DNA of 64,000 nt from Gemmatimonadaceae bacterium (GCA_016720905.1 JADKJT010000002.1:372001-436000); one strand, 5' to 3'; shown: positions 43,862 through 53,404, counted from the stretch's first letter. The notes: generated from the letters alone by a model not told the origin. Made by a program: numbers and translations.

Positions 43862-44530
43862 TCACGCGAGCTGCCCGACGTAGATGGTGTGTCGGGGACC
43901 CGATGTCGCATGGGCCCGCACCTTGGTCTCCGACACCGTGAGGCCCGCGTCACGGAGCGATTCCGCGAACGTCGGGTCGTCGTTGGACGACCAGTAGGCC
44001 AACCGACCTCCCTGCCGGAGGGCCGCCACGGCCTGGAAGATCCCCACCGACCGATACAAATGGGCGTTGCCGGCGGTCGTGAGGGGTTCGGCGCCATTGT
44101 CCACGTCCAGCATGATGGCGTCGAAGGCGCCGCGATGGCGCTTGAGCACGCGGGCCACGTCGTCGTGCAGCAACTCCACCCGCGGATCACGCAGCGCGGT
44201 GTCGGCCAGGGGATAGTCCGGGTTGCGATTCCAGTCGATCACCGCGTCCAGCAGCTCAACCACAACCACCTGCGCATCACCAGCCAGGACGCTCAGGGCC
44301 TTTTTGAGGGTGAAACCCAACCCCAGGCCACCAATCAGCACCCGCGCGCGGCGCTGAGCGGCCAGCGGTGCGCACACCAGCTCAGCCAAGGCGTCCTCGG
44401 AATGATGTCGCCGAGTGGACATGAGCTCGACGCCGTTGACGCGAATCACATAGGCGCCATCGTGCTCGAACAGCGCGAGCACGGTGCCATCGGGGGCGGT
44501 TGCTTCCCCCAAACGCCGGAAGGGTTTCAT
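43862..44530 (-). CDS. spermidine-synthase-like (SpeE fold) protein
   Basis: A 222-residue Rossmann-fold protein with the shape of spermidine synthases or related methyltransferases: RVLIGGLGLGFTLKKALSVL (nucleotide-binding loop), VVVVELLDAVIDWNRN with an acidic residue for the ribose, VELLHDDVARVL, and AFDAIMLDVDNG, which corresponds to the DxxD-like catalytic strand. The N-terminal beta domain is shorter than in full SpeE, so polyamine synthesis is uncertain. No speD lies nearby. ATG 44530 begins the family-like part; the frame opens further at 44665. It is divergent from the Fe-S oxidoreductase gene. Confidence 0.78.
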   Translation of the reverse strand: MKPFRRLGEATAPDGTVLALFEHDGAYVIRVNGVELMSTRRHHSEDALAELVCAPLAAQRRARVLIGGLGLGFTLKKALSVLAGDAQVVVVELLDAVIDWNRNPDYPLADTALRDPRVELLHDDVARVLKRHRGAFDAIMLDVDNGAEPLTTAGNAHLYRSVGIFQAVAALRQGGRLAYWSSNDDPTFAESLRDAGLTVSETKVRAHATSGPRHTIYVGQLA

Positions 44531-44663
44531 GCCGCAAGCTAGCGCGGGAGCGCGCGTCGGCGGAGGAGAATTCCGCCACAATCGATTGCTCTCGCAACCC
44601 CGGCTTGCCGCGCCGCGTTCTCTTAGCGATCCTTGCTTAAACCATTCCAGGAACCATCGCATC

Positions 44664-46457
44664 ATGGCCGTTACAGACGTCTCAGATCCGCGGTATTACC
44701 ACAAGGTGGTGGACTGTCAGTGGGCGTGTCCGGCTCACACCAACGTCCCCGGCTACCTCCGCCTGATCGCCCAAGGGCGGTACGATGATTCGTACCTGCT
44801 CAACCGCGAGTCGAACGTCTTTCCGGGCATCCTCGGGCGGACTTGCGACCGTCCCTGCGAGCCGGCCTGCCGGCGTGGGCGAGTCGAGGACACACCGGTC
44901 GCCATTTGTCGGCTCAAGCGCGTGGCCGCCGACCATCGCGGCGACATCTCCGACCGCCTGCCCAAGGCTCCGCTGATCAAGAACGGCAAGCGGGTGGCGC
45001 TGGTGGGTGCCGGGCCGTCGGCGCTGACCGTGGCCAACGACCTGCTGCCGTTGGGCTACGACGTCACCATCTACGAGAAGAACGTCCAGCCGGGCGGGCT
45101 GATGCGGGTGAACATCCCGGCGTTTCGCCTGCCGGCCCAGGTGCTGGACGAAGAGTGCGGCTATATCATCGACATGGGTGCCACGGTGAAGTACGGCACC
45201 ACGGTCGAGAGCCTGTCGTCACTGCTGGGCGAAGGCTACGACGCGGTGTACGTGGGCAGTGGCGCCCCCAAGGGGAAGGAGCTCGATATCCCGGGCCGCT
45301 GGGACGCGCCCGATCAGGTCCACATCGGCATCGAGTGGCTGGCCAACATCCACTTCAAGCACAGCGAGACCATCGAGCCGCGGGTGATCATCATTGGCGT
45401 GGGCAATACGGCCATGGACTGTTGCCGCACGGCCAAGCGCGTTGGCGCCAAGGATGTGAAGGTGATTGCGCGTCGTGGCCGGAAGCATTTCAAGGCCTCC
45501 CCGTGGGAACTCGAGGACGCCGAGGAAGAGCACGTCGAGATCATCGAGAATCATGCGCCCAAGCGCTTCGTGGTCGAGCACGGCAAGCTGGTGGGCATGG
45601 AATTCGAGCGCCTGCAGTGGACGACCGACGCCACGGGCCGCGAGACGAGCACGGTGCTGGAAACGCGCCTCATCCCCTGCGACACGGTGATTCTCGCGAT
45701 CGGGCAGGACAACGCGTTCCCGTTCATCGAGCGCGACATCGGCATGGCATTTGACGCGAAGGGCATGCCGGTGGTGGACAAGACCACCCATCAGAGCACG
45801 CGCCCCGAGGTGTTCTTTGGCGGCGACGCGGCGTGGGGACCCCAGAACATCATCTGGGCCGTCGCGCACGGACACGCGGCGGCGATCTCCATCGATGCGC
45901 ACTGTCAGGGGCGTTCGGTGAGCGAGCGTCCGCCGGTGGGCATGACGCTGGTGAGCGCCAAGGTGGGGATGCACAGCTGGGCGTACGAGAACGACTACGA
46001 CGCGTCCAAGCGCTCGAAGATGCAGCACGAGGATCTCACGAAGCGCTTCAGCGGGATCGGCGTGGAAGTCGAACTCGGGTTCACCGCCGAACAGGCGGCG
46101 ACGGAAGTGCAACGCTGCCTGAATTGCGACATCCAGACGCACTTCACCGCGCCGTTGTGCATTGAATGCGACGCCTGCGTGGATGTGTGTCCCACCAATT
46201 GCCTCACCATCACCACCAACAGCAGCCCCATCGACGAGTTGCGCACGCGACTCTCGGCGCCGGCGTTGAATCTGGCGCAGGAGATCTTCGTGTCCCCCGC
46301 CCTCCCGCAAACCAAGCGCGTGATGGTGAAGGACGAAGATGTGTGCCTGCACTGCGGCCTCTGCGCCGAACGCTGTCCCACCGCGGCGTGGGATATGCGC
46401 ACGTTCGACCTCAAGCTCGCGTACGCCGGACTAATTGACGGACAGGTGACCCGATGA
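44664..46457 (+). CDS. GltD-like FAD/NAD(P) oxidoreductase with Fe-S domains, KorAB partner
   Basis: A 597-residue iron-sulfur flavoprotein. The N-terminal Cys-rich Fer4_20 domain (CQWACPAHTNVPGYL, GRTCDRPCEPACRRG) is followed by an FAD site (KRVALVGAGPSALTVANDLL), an NAD(P) site (VIIIGVGNTAMDCCRTAKRVG) and FAD motif EVFFGGDAAWG. The C-terminus has two Cys clusters (CIECDACVDVCPTNCLTI, CHCGLCAERCPTAAW type) as in 2[4Fe-4S] ferredoxins. It probably moves electrons between NAD(P)H and the KorAB enzyme encoded next, whose start overlaps its stop by four bases. This fused ferredoxin and reductase would make a self-contained NAD(P)-coupled 2-oxoacid oxidoreductase; the coupling is inference. Confidence 0.88.
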   Translation: MAVTDVSDPRYYHKVVDCQWACPAHTNVPGYLRLIAQGRYDDSYLLNRESNVFPGILGRTCDRPCEPACRRGRVEDTPVAICRLKRVAADHRGDISDRLPKAPLIKNGKRVALVGAGPSALTVANDLLPLGYDVTIYEKNVQPGGLMRVNIPAFRLPAQVLDEECGYIIDMGATVKYGTTVESLSSLLGEGYDAVYVGSGAPKGKELDIPGRWDAPDQVHIGIEWLANIHFKHSETIEPRVIIIGVGNTAMDCCRTAKRVGAKDVKVIARRGRKHFKASPWELEDAEEEHVEIIENHAPKRFVVEHGKLVGMEFERLQWTTDATGRETSTVLETRLIPCDTVILAIGQDNAFPFIERDIGMAFDAKGMPVVDKTTHQSTRPEVFFGGDAAWGPQNIIWAVAHGHAAAISIDAHCQGRSVSERPPVGMTLVSAKVGMHSWAYENDYDASKRSKMQHEDLTKRFSGIGVEVELGFTAEQAATEVQRCLNCDIQTHFTAPLCIECDACVDVCPTNCLTITTNSSPIDELRTRLSAPALNLAQEIFVSPALPQTKRVMVKDEDVCLHCGLCAERCPTAAWDMRTFDLKLAYAGLIDGQVTR

Positions 46458-48253
46458 GCGGCATCAACGATTTCGCGTTCAAGATGGGCACCGTGAACGG
46501 CACGGGCTCGGCCAGCGCCAACAGCTTGTTGATGCAGGCGATCTTTCGCATGGGCATCCCGGTCACAGGGAAGAACGTCTTCCCGTCCAACATTCAGGGC
46601 CTGCCCACGTGGTACGAAATCCGGGTCAGCAAGGACGGCTACACGGCGCGTCCATCGGCGGTGGACATGGTGGTGGCGCTCAATCCGTCCACGTACGCCA
46701 AGGACGTGGCCACGGTGCGCCCCGGCGGCTATCTGCTGTACGACTCCACCTGGCCGCTCGACCCCGATCTGGTGCGCGAAGGCATCACGATTCTGGGGAT
46801 TCCGTTCGGTGGCATGTGCGTGGAAGCGTTCCAGAAGGACCGCGATCGCACGCTGCTGCGCAATATCGCCTATGTGGGCGCGTTGGCCGCGCTGCTCGAC
46901 ATCGACATGGATATCGTGGGGCAGATGCTCACCGAGAAGTACGGCAAGAAGCCGCAACTGCTTGATGCGAATCACAAGGCCATCAAGCTGGGCTACGACT
47001 ACGCCAAGGCCAACTACACCTGTCCGCTGCCCTTCCGGTTGGAGAAGATGGACGCGACCGGCGATTCCATTTTGATGGACGGCAACACGGCCTGCGCGCT
47101 GGGCGCGTTGTACGCGGGAGCGACCGTTGGTGCGTGGTATCCCATCACCCCGGCCACGGCGTTGATGGAAGCGTTCAAGAGCTTCTGCGAGAAGTACCGC
47201 GTGGACAAGGACACAGGGCTCAACAACTACGCCATTCTGCAGGCGGAAGACGAACTCGCGGCGGCCGGCATCACCATCGGCGCCGGATGGGCGGGGGCGC
47301 GCGCGTTCACGAACACGTCGGGGCCCGGCATCTCGCTGATGCAGGAGTTCATCGGGCTGGCGTACTACACGGAAATTCCGTCGGTGTTTTTCGACGTGCA
47401 GCGCTGCGGGCCGGCCACGGGCATGCCCACGCGCACGCAGCAGGCCGACCTGATGTCGCTGGCGTATGCGTCACACGGCGATACCAAGCATATCGTGCTG
47501 TTCCCCGCCAACCCGAAAGAGTGCTTCGAGATGTCGGTGGAGTCATTCGACATTGCCGAACGGTTCCAGACGCCCGTGTTCGTGGCGTCCGATCTCGACA
47601 TCGGCATGAACGACTGGATGGTGAAGCGCCTGGAATGGGATGACAGCTATCGCCCCGATCGCGGCAAGGTGCTGGACGCGGCGGCGCTGGAGAAGATCCA
47701 GAAATTCTCGCGCTATCTCGATGTGGACGGTGATGGCATTGCGGCGCGTACACTACCGGGTGTGGGTGGCAAGGGTGCGTATTTCGTGCGCGGATCGGGC
47801 CACGACAAGCATGCGGCGTACACCGAGGACTCCGACGCGTATCAGGAAGTGGTGGACCGTCTCACGCGCAAGTTTGCGCACGCGGCCACCCAGATGCCCA
47901 AGCCGGCCATTCATCGCCAGGACGGCGCCGAGGTGGGGTTGGTGACCGTTGGTGGCTGTGACGCGGCGGTGCGCGAGGCGGCCGACCTGTTGCACGCGCA
48001 GGGCATTCCGGTGGACGTGATGCGCATTCGCGCGTTCCCGTTTGGCGTGGAAGTGAGCGATTTCCTGGCGCAACACGAGCGGACGTTCGTGATTGAGCAG
48101 AATCGCGACGGCCAGCTGCGCTCGATGATTGGCATCGAGCTGGGTGTCGCGCGTGACAGCCTGATCCCCATTCTCGATTACGGCGGTATGCCGCTCACCG
48201 CGAAGGTCGTGGTGGACGCCGTGACCGCGCATTTCGCCGGAGTGACCGTATGA
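46454..48253 (+). CDS. korA: 2-oxoacid:ferredoxin oxidoreductase, fused gamma-alpha subunit
   Basis: A 599-residue protein joining the gamma domain (residues ~10-190, NDFAFKMGTVNGTGSASANS, FPSNIQGLPTWYEIR) and alpha domain (~200-600, GNTACALGALYAGATVGAWYPITPATALMEAF) of 2-oxoacid:ferredoxin oxidoreductases. The alpha domain includes QAEDELAAAGITIGAGWAGARAFTNTSGPGISLM, the conserved TSGPG region, and GMPTRTQQADL. It converts a 2-oxoacid and CoA to acyl-CoA and CO2 with reduced ferredoxin; 2-oxoglutarate (TCA cycle) is the most likely substrate for this KorA type. Overlaps on both sides show tight operon structure. Confidence 0.93.
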   Translation: MSGINDFAFKMGTVNGTGSASANSLLMQAIFRMGIPVTGKNVFPSNIQGLPTWYEIRVSKDGYTARPSAVDMVVALNPSTYAKDVATVRPGGYLLYDSTWPLDPDLVREGITILGIPFGGMCVEAFQKDRDRTLLRNIAYVGALAALLDIDMDIVGQMLTEKYGKKPQLLDANHKAIKLGYDYAKANYTCPLPFRLEKMDATGDSILMDGNTACALGALYAGATVGAWYPITPATALMEAFKSFCEKYRVDKDTGLNNYAILQAEDELAAAGITIGAGWAGARAFTNTSGPGISLMQEFIGLAYYTEIPSVFFDVQRCGPATGMPTRTQQADLMSLAYASHGDTKHIVLFPANPKECFEMSVESFDIAERFQTPVFVASDLDIGMNDWMVKRLEWDDSYRPDRGKVLDAAALEKIQKFSRYLDVDGDGIAARTLPGVGGKGAYFVRGSGHDKHAAYTEDSDAYQEVVDRLTRKFAHAATQMPKPAIHRQDGAEVGLVTVGGCDAAVREAADLLHAQGIPVDVMRIRAFPFGVEVSDFLAQHERTFVIEQNRDGQLRSMIGIELGVARDSLIPILDYGGMPLTAKVVVDAVTAHFAGVTV

Positions 48254-49305
48254 CGTCGATTGCGAAGCCTCCCGTTCGTCACCCCAGTTCGCGCACCAAT
48301 GGCCTGGGATTCGTGCTCCGCGACTACGAAGGTGCGATGTCCACGTTGTGCGCCGGCTGCGGCCACGACTCGGTCACGGCGGCGCTCGTGCAGACCGCGT
48401 GGGAACTCGATCTGGAACCGCATCGCGTGGCCAAGATGAGCGGCATCGGGTGCTCATCGAAGACTACGGCGTATTTCATGAAGCAGTCGCACGGATTCAA
48501 CTCCGTGCACGGACGCATGCCCTCGGTGACGTCCGGCGCCGCCGCGGCCAATCGTGATCTCACCTATATCGGCATTTCCGGCGACGGCGATTCGCTGTCC
48601 ATTGGCCTGGGCCAGATGTCGCACGCCATCCGGCGTGGCGTGAACATGCTGTACGTGCTGGAGAACAACGGCGTGTACGGACTCACCAAGGGCCAGTTCT
48701 CTGCCGCGGCCGATATCGGGTCGACGTCCAAGAAGGGCGAAGCCAACCAACAGCCTCCGATTGATCCGGTGCTGCTGGCGCTCACGTTGGGCGTCTCGTT
48801 TGTGGCCCGTTCGTTCTCGGGCGACAAGAAGCAGCTCGTGCCTATCCTGAAGGCCGGCATCTCGCACAAGGGATTTGCGCTGGTGGATGTGATCTCTCCG
48901 TGCGTGTCGTTCAACGACCACGAAGGGTCCACCAAGAGCTACAAGTTCACGCGCGAGCATGAGGTGGAATCGGTGCACACCGATTTTGTGGCCCTGCGGC
49001 GCGAGATCACCATTCCCGAGACGCAGGAAGACGTGTCGGTGGTGCAGATGCATGACGGCACGAGCGTGCGCCTGCGCGCCACGGCGCCGGATTACGATCC
49101 CACCGATCGCGAGTCGGCGTACGCGCACGTGCGCGCGTGTCAGGCCCGCGGCGAGATCGCCACGGGATTGCTGTTCATCGATGAAAGCAAGCGCGACATG
49201 CACGACTTCATGAACACGATCCCGACGCCGCTGGTGGACGTGCCGTTCGAGAAGCTGAGTCCGGGCAAAGCGGCACTGGAGAAGCTGATGGATCGCTATC
49301 GGTAG
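48250..49305 (+). CDS. korB: 2-oxoacid:ferredoxin oxidoreductase, beta (TPP-binding) subunit
   Basis: A 351-residue beta subunit that holds thiamine diphosphate and a 4Fe-4S cluster. The TPP motif runs from GDGDSLSIGLGQMSHAIR to LENNGVYGLTKGQFS (GDG...NN). Cluster ligands are visible as CAGCGHDS, GIGCSSKT and a late SPCVSFND. It pairs with KorA, whose gene overlaps by four bases. The partner at the other end of the operon supplies ferredoxin-type clusters, so no separate delta subunit gene is needed. The operon ends here; a GNAT gene begins 18 bases later on the same strand. Confidence 0.94.
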   Translation: MTSIAKPPVRHPSSRTNGLGFVLRDYEGAMSTLCAGCGHDSVTAALVQTAWELDLEPHRVAKMSGIGCSSKTTAYFMKQSHGFNSVHGRMPSVTSGAAAANRDLTYIGISGDGDSLSIGLGQMSHAIRRGVNMLYVLENNGVYGLTKGQFSAAADIGSTSKKGEANQQPPIDPVLLALTLGVSFVARSFSGDKKQLVPILKAGISHKGFALVDVISPCVSFNDHEGSTKSYKFTREHEVESVHTDFVALRREITIPETQEDVSVVQMHDGTSVRLRATAPDYDPTDRESAYAHVRACQARGEIATGLLFIDESKRDMHDFMNTIPTPLVDVPFEKLSPGKAALEKLMDRYR

Positions 49306-49323
49306 GCCTTACGGCCGACACAG

Positions 49324-50007
49324 ATGGCCGACGCTGCGGGCCGACGCCGCGATCACTCGTCGACAATTCGTCGCGCACTCGACATTCTGCGCGACGAAGG
49401 CGTCATCCCGCTGATCTTCAGGATCCTCGGGGAGACCGTGTACCGGCGGATGCTGGTGTTCGAGACTGACCTTGTGGGGCAGGTGTTTGCGCCCGACGAA
49501 CACTGCCGATGGTTGCGCACCGACGAGGTGGGGGCGTACGCACGGTTTCACCCGGCGCTCTCCGAGGACGAGGTCAAGCGCCGCCGGCAGGCGGGCCATC
49601 GGTGCTGGGTGTATGCGGACGATGACGGCCGCATCGTGCACGGGTTCTGGTTCGCTGCCCAGGGCGCGTGGCTGGAGTATCTGCAAATGGAACTGCGACT
49701 CGAGCCCGGGCAGGTGTATTTGTATCAGTCCTGGACTGCCCCGGAGCACCGCGGGCGGGGCCTGGCACCCACGACGGCGCGGGCATTGAAGCACGTGTTG
49801 AAAGCCGAGGGCATCGCGCGCACCGTGGCCTGCGTGCAGCCCGACCGCGCCGTCGTCTACTCAACCCATGCTCGCAGCGGCGCCACACCCACCGCGTACA
49901 TTGGATGGTTCCGGATCGGGCCGTGGCGCTGGACGTTCCGCCGAACGACCGATCACCTGCCTTTCTACGCCCCCGCGCCACGCACCCAAACGCCGACGAC
50001 GGCGTGA
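49324..50007 (+). CDS. GNAT-family N-acetyltransferase
   Basis: A 227-residue GNAT protein. The acetyl-CoA binding segment is WTAPEHRGRGLAPTTARALKHVL; upstream, the acceptor-side beta strands include CWVYADDDGRIVHGFWF. A ~70-residue N-terminal extension precedes the fold. The substrate is unknown. It opens a run of four same-strand genes (GNAT, two PaaK-like enzymes, methyltransferase) joined by four-base or few-base spacing, which suggests tailoring of one small molecule or surface glycan. The stop overlaps the next GTG (GTGA). Confidence 0.8.
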   Translation: MADAAGRRRDHSSTIRRALDILRDEGVIPLIFRILGETVYRRMLVFETDLVGQVFAPDEHCRWLRTDEVGAYARFHPALSEDEVKRRRQAGHRCWVYADDDGRIVHGFWFAAQGAWLEYLQMELRLEPGQVYLYQSWTAPEHRGRGLAPTTARALKHVLKAEGIARTVACVQPDRAVVYSTHARSGATPTAYIGWFRIGPWRWTFRRTTDHLPFYAPAPRTQTPTTA

Positions 50008-51350
50008 AGGCCAGTCTGCCATCGCGGATCGCGTGGTCGGCGTACACGTTCGCGCAGGCGCGTCGGGAAACGCGCATTCCCTGGCTGCCGACCGAGCGAC
50101 TGCTGACAATCCAGCGCCGCCGGGTGCAGCACATCGTCCGTTACGCGCAGCGACACGTGCCATTCTACCGCGACGCGATGGCGACGCTGGGACTTCGGCC
50201 CGACGAGTTCCGCGACGCCGACGACCTCGCCCGGTTGCCCTTGATTGACGGCGCAACCTACGGCGCGGATCCCGCGCGTTTCCAGTCGACGGACGAGCGC
50301 CTCGGCGATGTCCTGACGATCAGTTCCAGTGGTACGACCGGCCGCACGAAGGCCTTCCGCTATGACGGCCGGGCCCTCGTGCTGGCCCTGGCGCACGGGC
50401 ATCGTCAGCGGCATGTGCTCGCGCATTTCACTGGCCGCCTCGCAGGGTACCGCGAGCTCAACCTGCAGCGGGACGGATCGGTCTCCACCCAGATCCGGAA
50501 CTACTACGAGGAGCACCTGTGGACACCGCGGCGTGTCGACCTGACGCGCGAGTCGCTGACCCCCGGGGAGTTGCCGCTTGCGGCGGAAGTGGCGCGGATC
50601 AATGCGTTTCGCCCCGATGTCATCATCGGCTACGGTTCGTATCTGGGCGCTCTCTACCGGTCGATCAACGCTCGCGGGCTGACGATGCACACGCCCACGG
50701 TGCTCGTGTATGGCGCCGACGGCATGGCCGCCGCCGACCGTCGCTACATCGAACAGCAGCTCGGGATTCCCGTGGTGTCGATGTACCAGTCCACCGAATC
50801 GCTGCGCATCGGATTCCAATGCGAACGGCGACAGGGACTGCATCTGAGCATCGATGCGGTCGCCGTGCGCGTCGTCGATACGGACGGTCGCACGGTGGCG
50901 CCTGGCGAGGCGGGGCACGTGGTGCTCTCCAATCTCACCAATCGCGCGACGGTGCTGCTCAACTATCGGCTGGGCGACGTGGCCGTGCGCGGTACCGAAG
51001 CCTGCGCGTGCGGTCGCACGCTGCCGTTGCTTGAATCGCTGGAAGGCCGGTCCGACGACCTGATCCGCCTTGAGGACGGCCGGACGCTGCACGCGCTCCA
51101 GGTTTTGCGGCGGCTGCGCGACGCGGCGGGCGAGGACCGGGTGCAGCTCGTTCAACAGGCGCCGCGACGTTTCCTCGTGCGCGTGGTCAACGACAGCGGC
51201 GGCGAGCGGGAGGCGGTGGCCGGCCGGCTGACGGTGGAGATTGGCGCGCTGATCGGTGAGCGATGTGACGTCGCGATCGAGTGGGTTGACGTGCTGCCAA
51301 CCGAGGCCAATGGCAAGACGCGCATGGTCATCTCGCACGTCTCGCCGTGA
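50004..51350 (+). CDS. PaaK/CapK-like adenylate-forming enzyme (first copy)
   Basis: A 448-residue member of the phenylacetate-CoA ligase/CapK branch of ANL enzymes. The AMP-binding loop is ISSSGTTGRTKAF; VVSMYQSTESLRIGFQCER and NYRLGDVAVRG mark later core motifs, and a Cys pair (ACACGRTLPLLESLEGR) typical of the PaaK family is present. PTEANGKTRMVI near the end resembles the C-terminal catalytic-lysine motif (NGK). CapK-type proteins sit in capsule and natural-product clusters. It activates a carboxylate with ATP, and may or may not transfer it to CoA. Start GTG 50004 overlaps the GNAT stop. Confidence 0.85.
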   Translation: MKASLPSRIAWSAYTFAQARRETRIPWLPTERLLTIQRRRVQHIVRYAQRHVPFYRDAMATLGLRPDEFRDADDLARLPLIDGATYGADPARFQSTDERLGDVLTISSSGTTGRTKAFRYDGRALVLALAHGHRQRHVLAHFTGRLAGYRELNLQRDGSVSTQIRNYYEEHLWTPRRVDLTRESLTPGELPLAAEVARINAFRPDVIIGYGSYLGALYRSINARGLTMHTPTVLVYGADGMAAADRRYIEQQLGIPVVSMYQSTESLRIGFQCERRQGLHLSIDAVAVRVVDTDGRTVAPGEAGHVVLSNLTNRATVLLNYRLGDVAVRGTEACACGRTLPLLESLEGRSDDLIRLEDGRTLHALQVLRRLRDAAGEDRVQLVQQAPRRFLVRVVNDSGGEREAVAGRLTVEIGALIGERCDVAIEWVDVLPTEANGKTRMVISHVSP

Positions 51351-52612
51351 TCGGCCGACTGCGCACACTCGGCACGCTCTGGCGCAACCGGACACTGGCA
51401 CCCGAACAGTTGGAGGCGCTGCAGCTGCGCAAGTTCCAGGCGGTCGTCGAGGCGGCGCGGCGCGAGGTGCCATTCTACCGCGACCTGTACGCGGCGGCGG
51501 GCATCGAGCCGGGTATGCCGCGCACGATCAACGACGTGCGTGGGCTTCCCATCGTGACCAAGGCACAGATGCGTGCGGCGGGTCCGGAAGCGCTGGTATC
51601 GACCCGGCCGGCCTCACCGCGTCGCGTGACCATGCACACCAGCGGCACGACGGGCGAGCCCCTCAACATTCCCCTGGCCCCCGCGGATGCGCAGATACGC
51701 AGCCTCGTGGATTTCCGCGGATTGCTCTCGCTGGGATTTCGTCCGTGGGACACACTGGTGACAGTCGGCCCAGGCTACCAGCGCGCAACGGCATGGCAGG
51801 AGCGGCTGGGAGTGTTTCGCACCATTGTGATTCCCGGTGCACTGCCCCTCGACGAACAGGTGCAACGCCTTCGTCTCGCGCGGCCAACGGTTCTTTGGTG
51901 CTACGCATCGGAGCTGGGCGCCCTGCTGCGCCATCCGGACCGGCCCCTGCGGGACGTAACGCCACGGTTCGTGATCGTCTCCGGGGCGTCGCTGGACGCA
52001 TCCGTTCGGCGTGCCGCAGAGACCGAGCTGTCCTGCGAGGTGTTCGTATCCTATGCCTGCATGGAGGCGGGGCGCATCGCGATCCAGTGCCCTTCGAATA
52101 ACGATCTACACGTCAATGCCGACCACCTGTTCATGGAGATCAGGCAGGGAAATCAGGCGGCGCCGTGGGGTGAGGTTGGCGAGGTCGTCCTCACCACGCT
52201 CAACCAGTCGACCATGCCGTTCATTCGATACCACGTGGGTGATCGCACCGCATGGACGCGCGCGGCGTGTACCTGCGGGAGCACACTGCCGACGATTCGC
52301 GCCCCCGAGGGTCGTCAGGAGACGCTGTTGCGGTTCCCCGGTGGCGAGGTACAGTCACCAACGCGCTGGTTCCTCATCCTGCGGGAACTGGACGTCGTCG
52401 GCCGCTACGTCGTCATCCAGGAGGCGCTCGACTGGATGCGTGTGGAGATCGTGCCCACGCGACCGTGGAACGCGGGCGAACAAGACGCGCTGAACCAACG
52501 ACTGCGGGTCGGGCTTCCGTCGTCGGTGCGCCTGGATCTCGACACCGTTGAGCGATTGCATGAGCAGCCCGGTAAGTTGCGCCAGATGATCTCAAAGCTT
52601 CCAGTACCCTGA
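51347..52612 (+). CDS. PaaK/CapK-like adenylate-forming enzyme (second copy)
   Basis: A 421-residue PaaK-like enzyme related to its upstream neighbour but clearly diverged. The AMP-binding loop is MHTSGTTGEPLNI; FVSYACMEAGRIAIQC and RYHVGDRTAWT correspond to later core motifs, and ACTCGSTLPTIRAPEGRQ gives the Cys-containing segment. The C-terminal lysine motif is weaker: HEQPGKLRQMIS. The tandem arrangement of two such genes suggests two different acyl substrates or a two-step activation/transfer. GTG 51347 overlaps the previous stop by four bases. Confidence 0.84.
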   Translation: MIGRLRTLGTLWRNRTLAPEQLEALQLRKFQAVVEAARREVPFYRDLYAAAGIEPGMPRTINDVRGLPIVTKAQMRAAGPEALVSTRPASPRRVTMHTSGTTGEPLNIPLAPADAQIRSLVDFRGLLSLGFRPWDTLVTVGPGYQRATAWQERLGVFRTIVIPGALPLDEQVQRLRLARPTVLWCYASELGALLRHPDRPLRDVTPRFVIVSGASLDASVRRAAETELSCEVFVSYACMEAGRIAIQCPSNNDLHVNADHLFMEIRQGNQAAPWGEVGEVVLTTLNQSTMPFIRYHVGDRTAWTRAACTCGSTLPTIRAPEGRQETLLRFPGGEVQSPTRWFLILRELDVVGRYVVIQEALDWMRVEIVPTRPWNAGEQDALNQRLRVGLPSSVRLDLDTVERLHEQPGKLRQMISKLPVP

Positions 52613-52615
52613 CGC

Positions 52616-53404
52616 ATGGATGCCGTATGGGAACGCATGGCGGCAGCCGACACGCCATCCTGGTACCTGCATCCTCTGGTCGCGCAACAGAAGCGCGAGG
52701 TGCACCTGGCCTGGATACGGCGGTGGCAGTGGCAGCTCCGGCCAGGGCTGGTGCTCAAGACAGACCTGTTCGAGGATGCGTTCGGCGACGACACGCTGCT
52801 GCCGGCATTGCTCGCTGATGGCCAGCGCATCGTGGGCATCGACTGGTTGCCGCCGGTCGTTCGTCGCGCGGCGCAGCGGTTTCGCGGCGCGGCGCTGCTG
52901 CCACTCGCGGCGGACTGTCGATCACTGCCCCTGGCGTCCGCCTCGGTCGCGGCCGTGCTGTCACCGTCCACGCTCGATCACTTTCCGTCGCCTGCCGATT
53001 TCGACCAGTCCATAGCGGAACTCGCGCGCGTGATCGAGCCGGGCGGCCTGCTGCTCATCACGCTCGACAATCCGCATAACCCGCTGTACTGGGCGTTGCG
53101 CCTGCTCAGTCGCGCGGGATGGACGCCCTTTCCGATCGGCTACACGCCCGCTCCCTCCACGCTCGATCGGCGGCTGCAAGCGGAAGGCTTCGAAGTGCTG
53201 GGACGTGAGTGGCTGGTGCACAATCCGCGGCTGGTGACGACGGCCCTGTTTGTCACGCTGCAGAAGCTGCTGGGGCGGCGTGCCGACCCGCTGGTAGCGA
53301 TGCTGCTGTCGTTGTTCGACATGTTGGGCGGGTTGCCGACGAGGTCGATCACGGCGTGCTTCGTAGCCACCTGCGCGCGAGCGCGTGACACAGGGAATCG
53401 TTAG
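52616..53404 (+). CDS. class I SAM-dependent methyltransferase
   Basis: A 262-residue protein with a methyltransferase type 11-like core. The region around VLKTDLFEDAFGDD forms a degenerate motif I, followed by RIVGIDWLPPVVRRAAQRF (acidic residue for SAM ribose), ADCRSLPLASASVAAVLSPSTLDHFP and RVIEPGGLLLITLDN (motif for the post-core strand). The N-terminal glycine-rich loop is unusual: no clear GxGxG is seen, so SAM binding should be treated as likely but unproved. It starts 3 bases after the second PaaK-like gene and ends the four-gene unit. Confidence 0.82.
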   Translation: MDAVWERMAAADTPSWYLHPLVAQQKREVHLAWIRRWQWQLRPGLVLKTDLFEDAFGDDTLLPALLADGQRIVGIDWLPPVVRRAAQRFRGAALLPLAADCRSLPLASASVAAVLSPSTLDHFPSPADFDQSIAELARVIEPGGLLLITLDNPHNPLYWALRLLSRAGWTPFPIGYTPAPSTLDRRLQAEGFEVLGREWLVHNPRLVTTALFVTLQKLLGRRADPLVAMLLSLFDMLGGLPTRSITACFVATCARARDTGNR

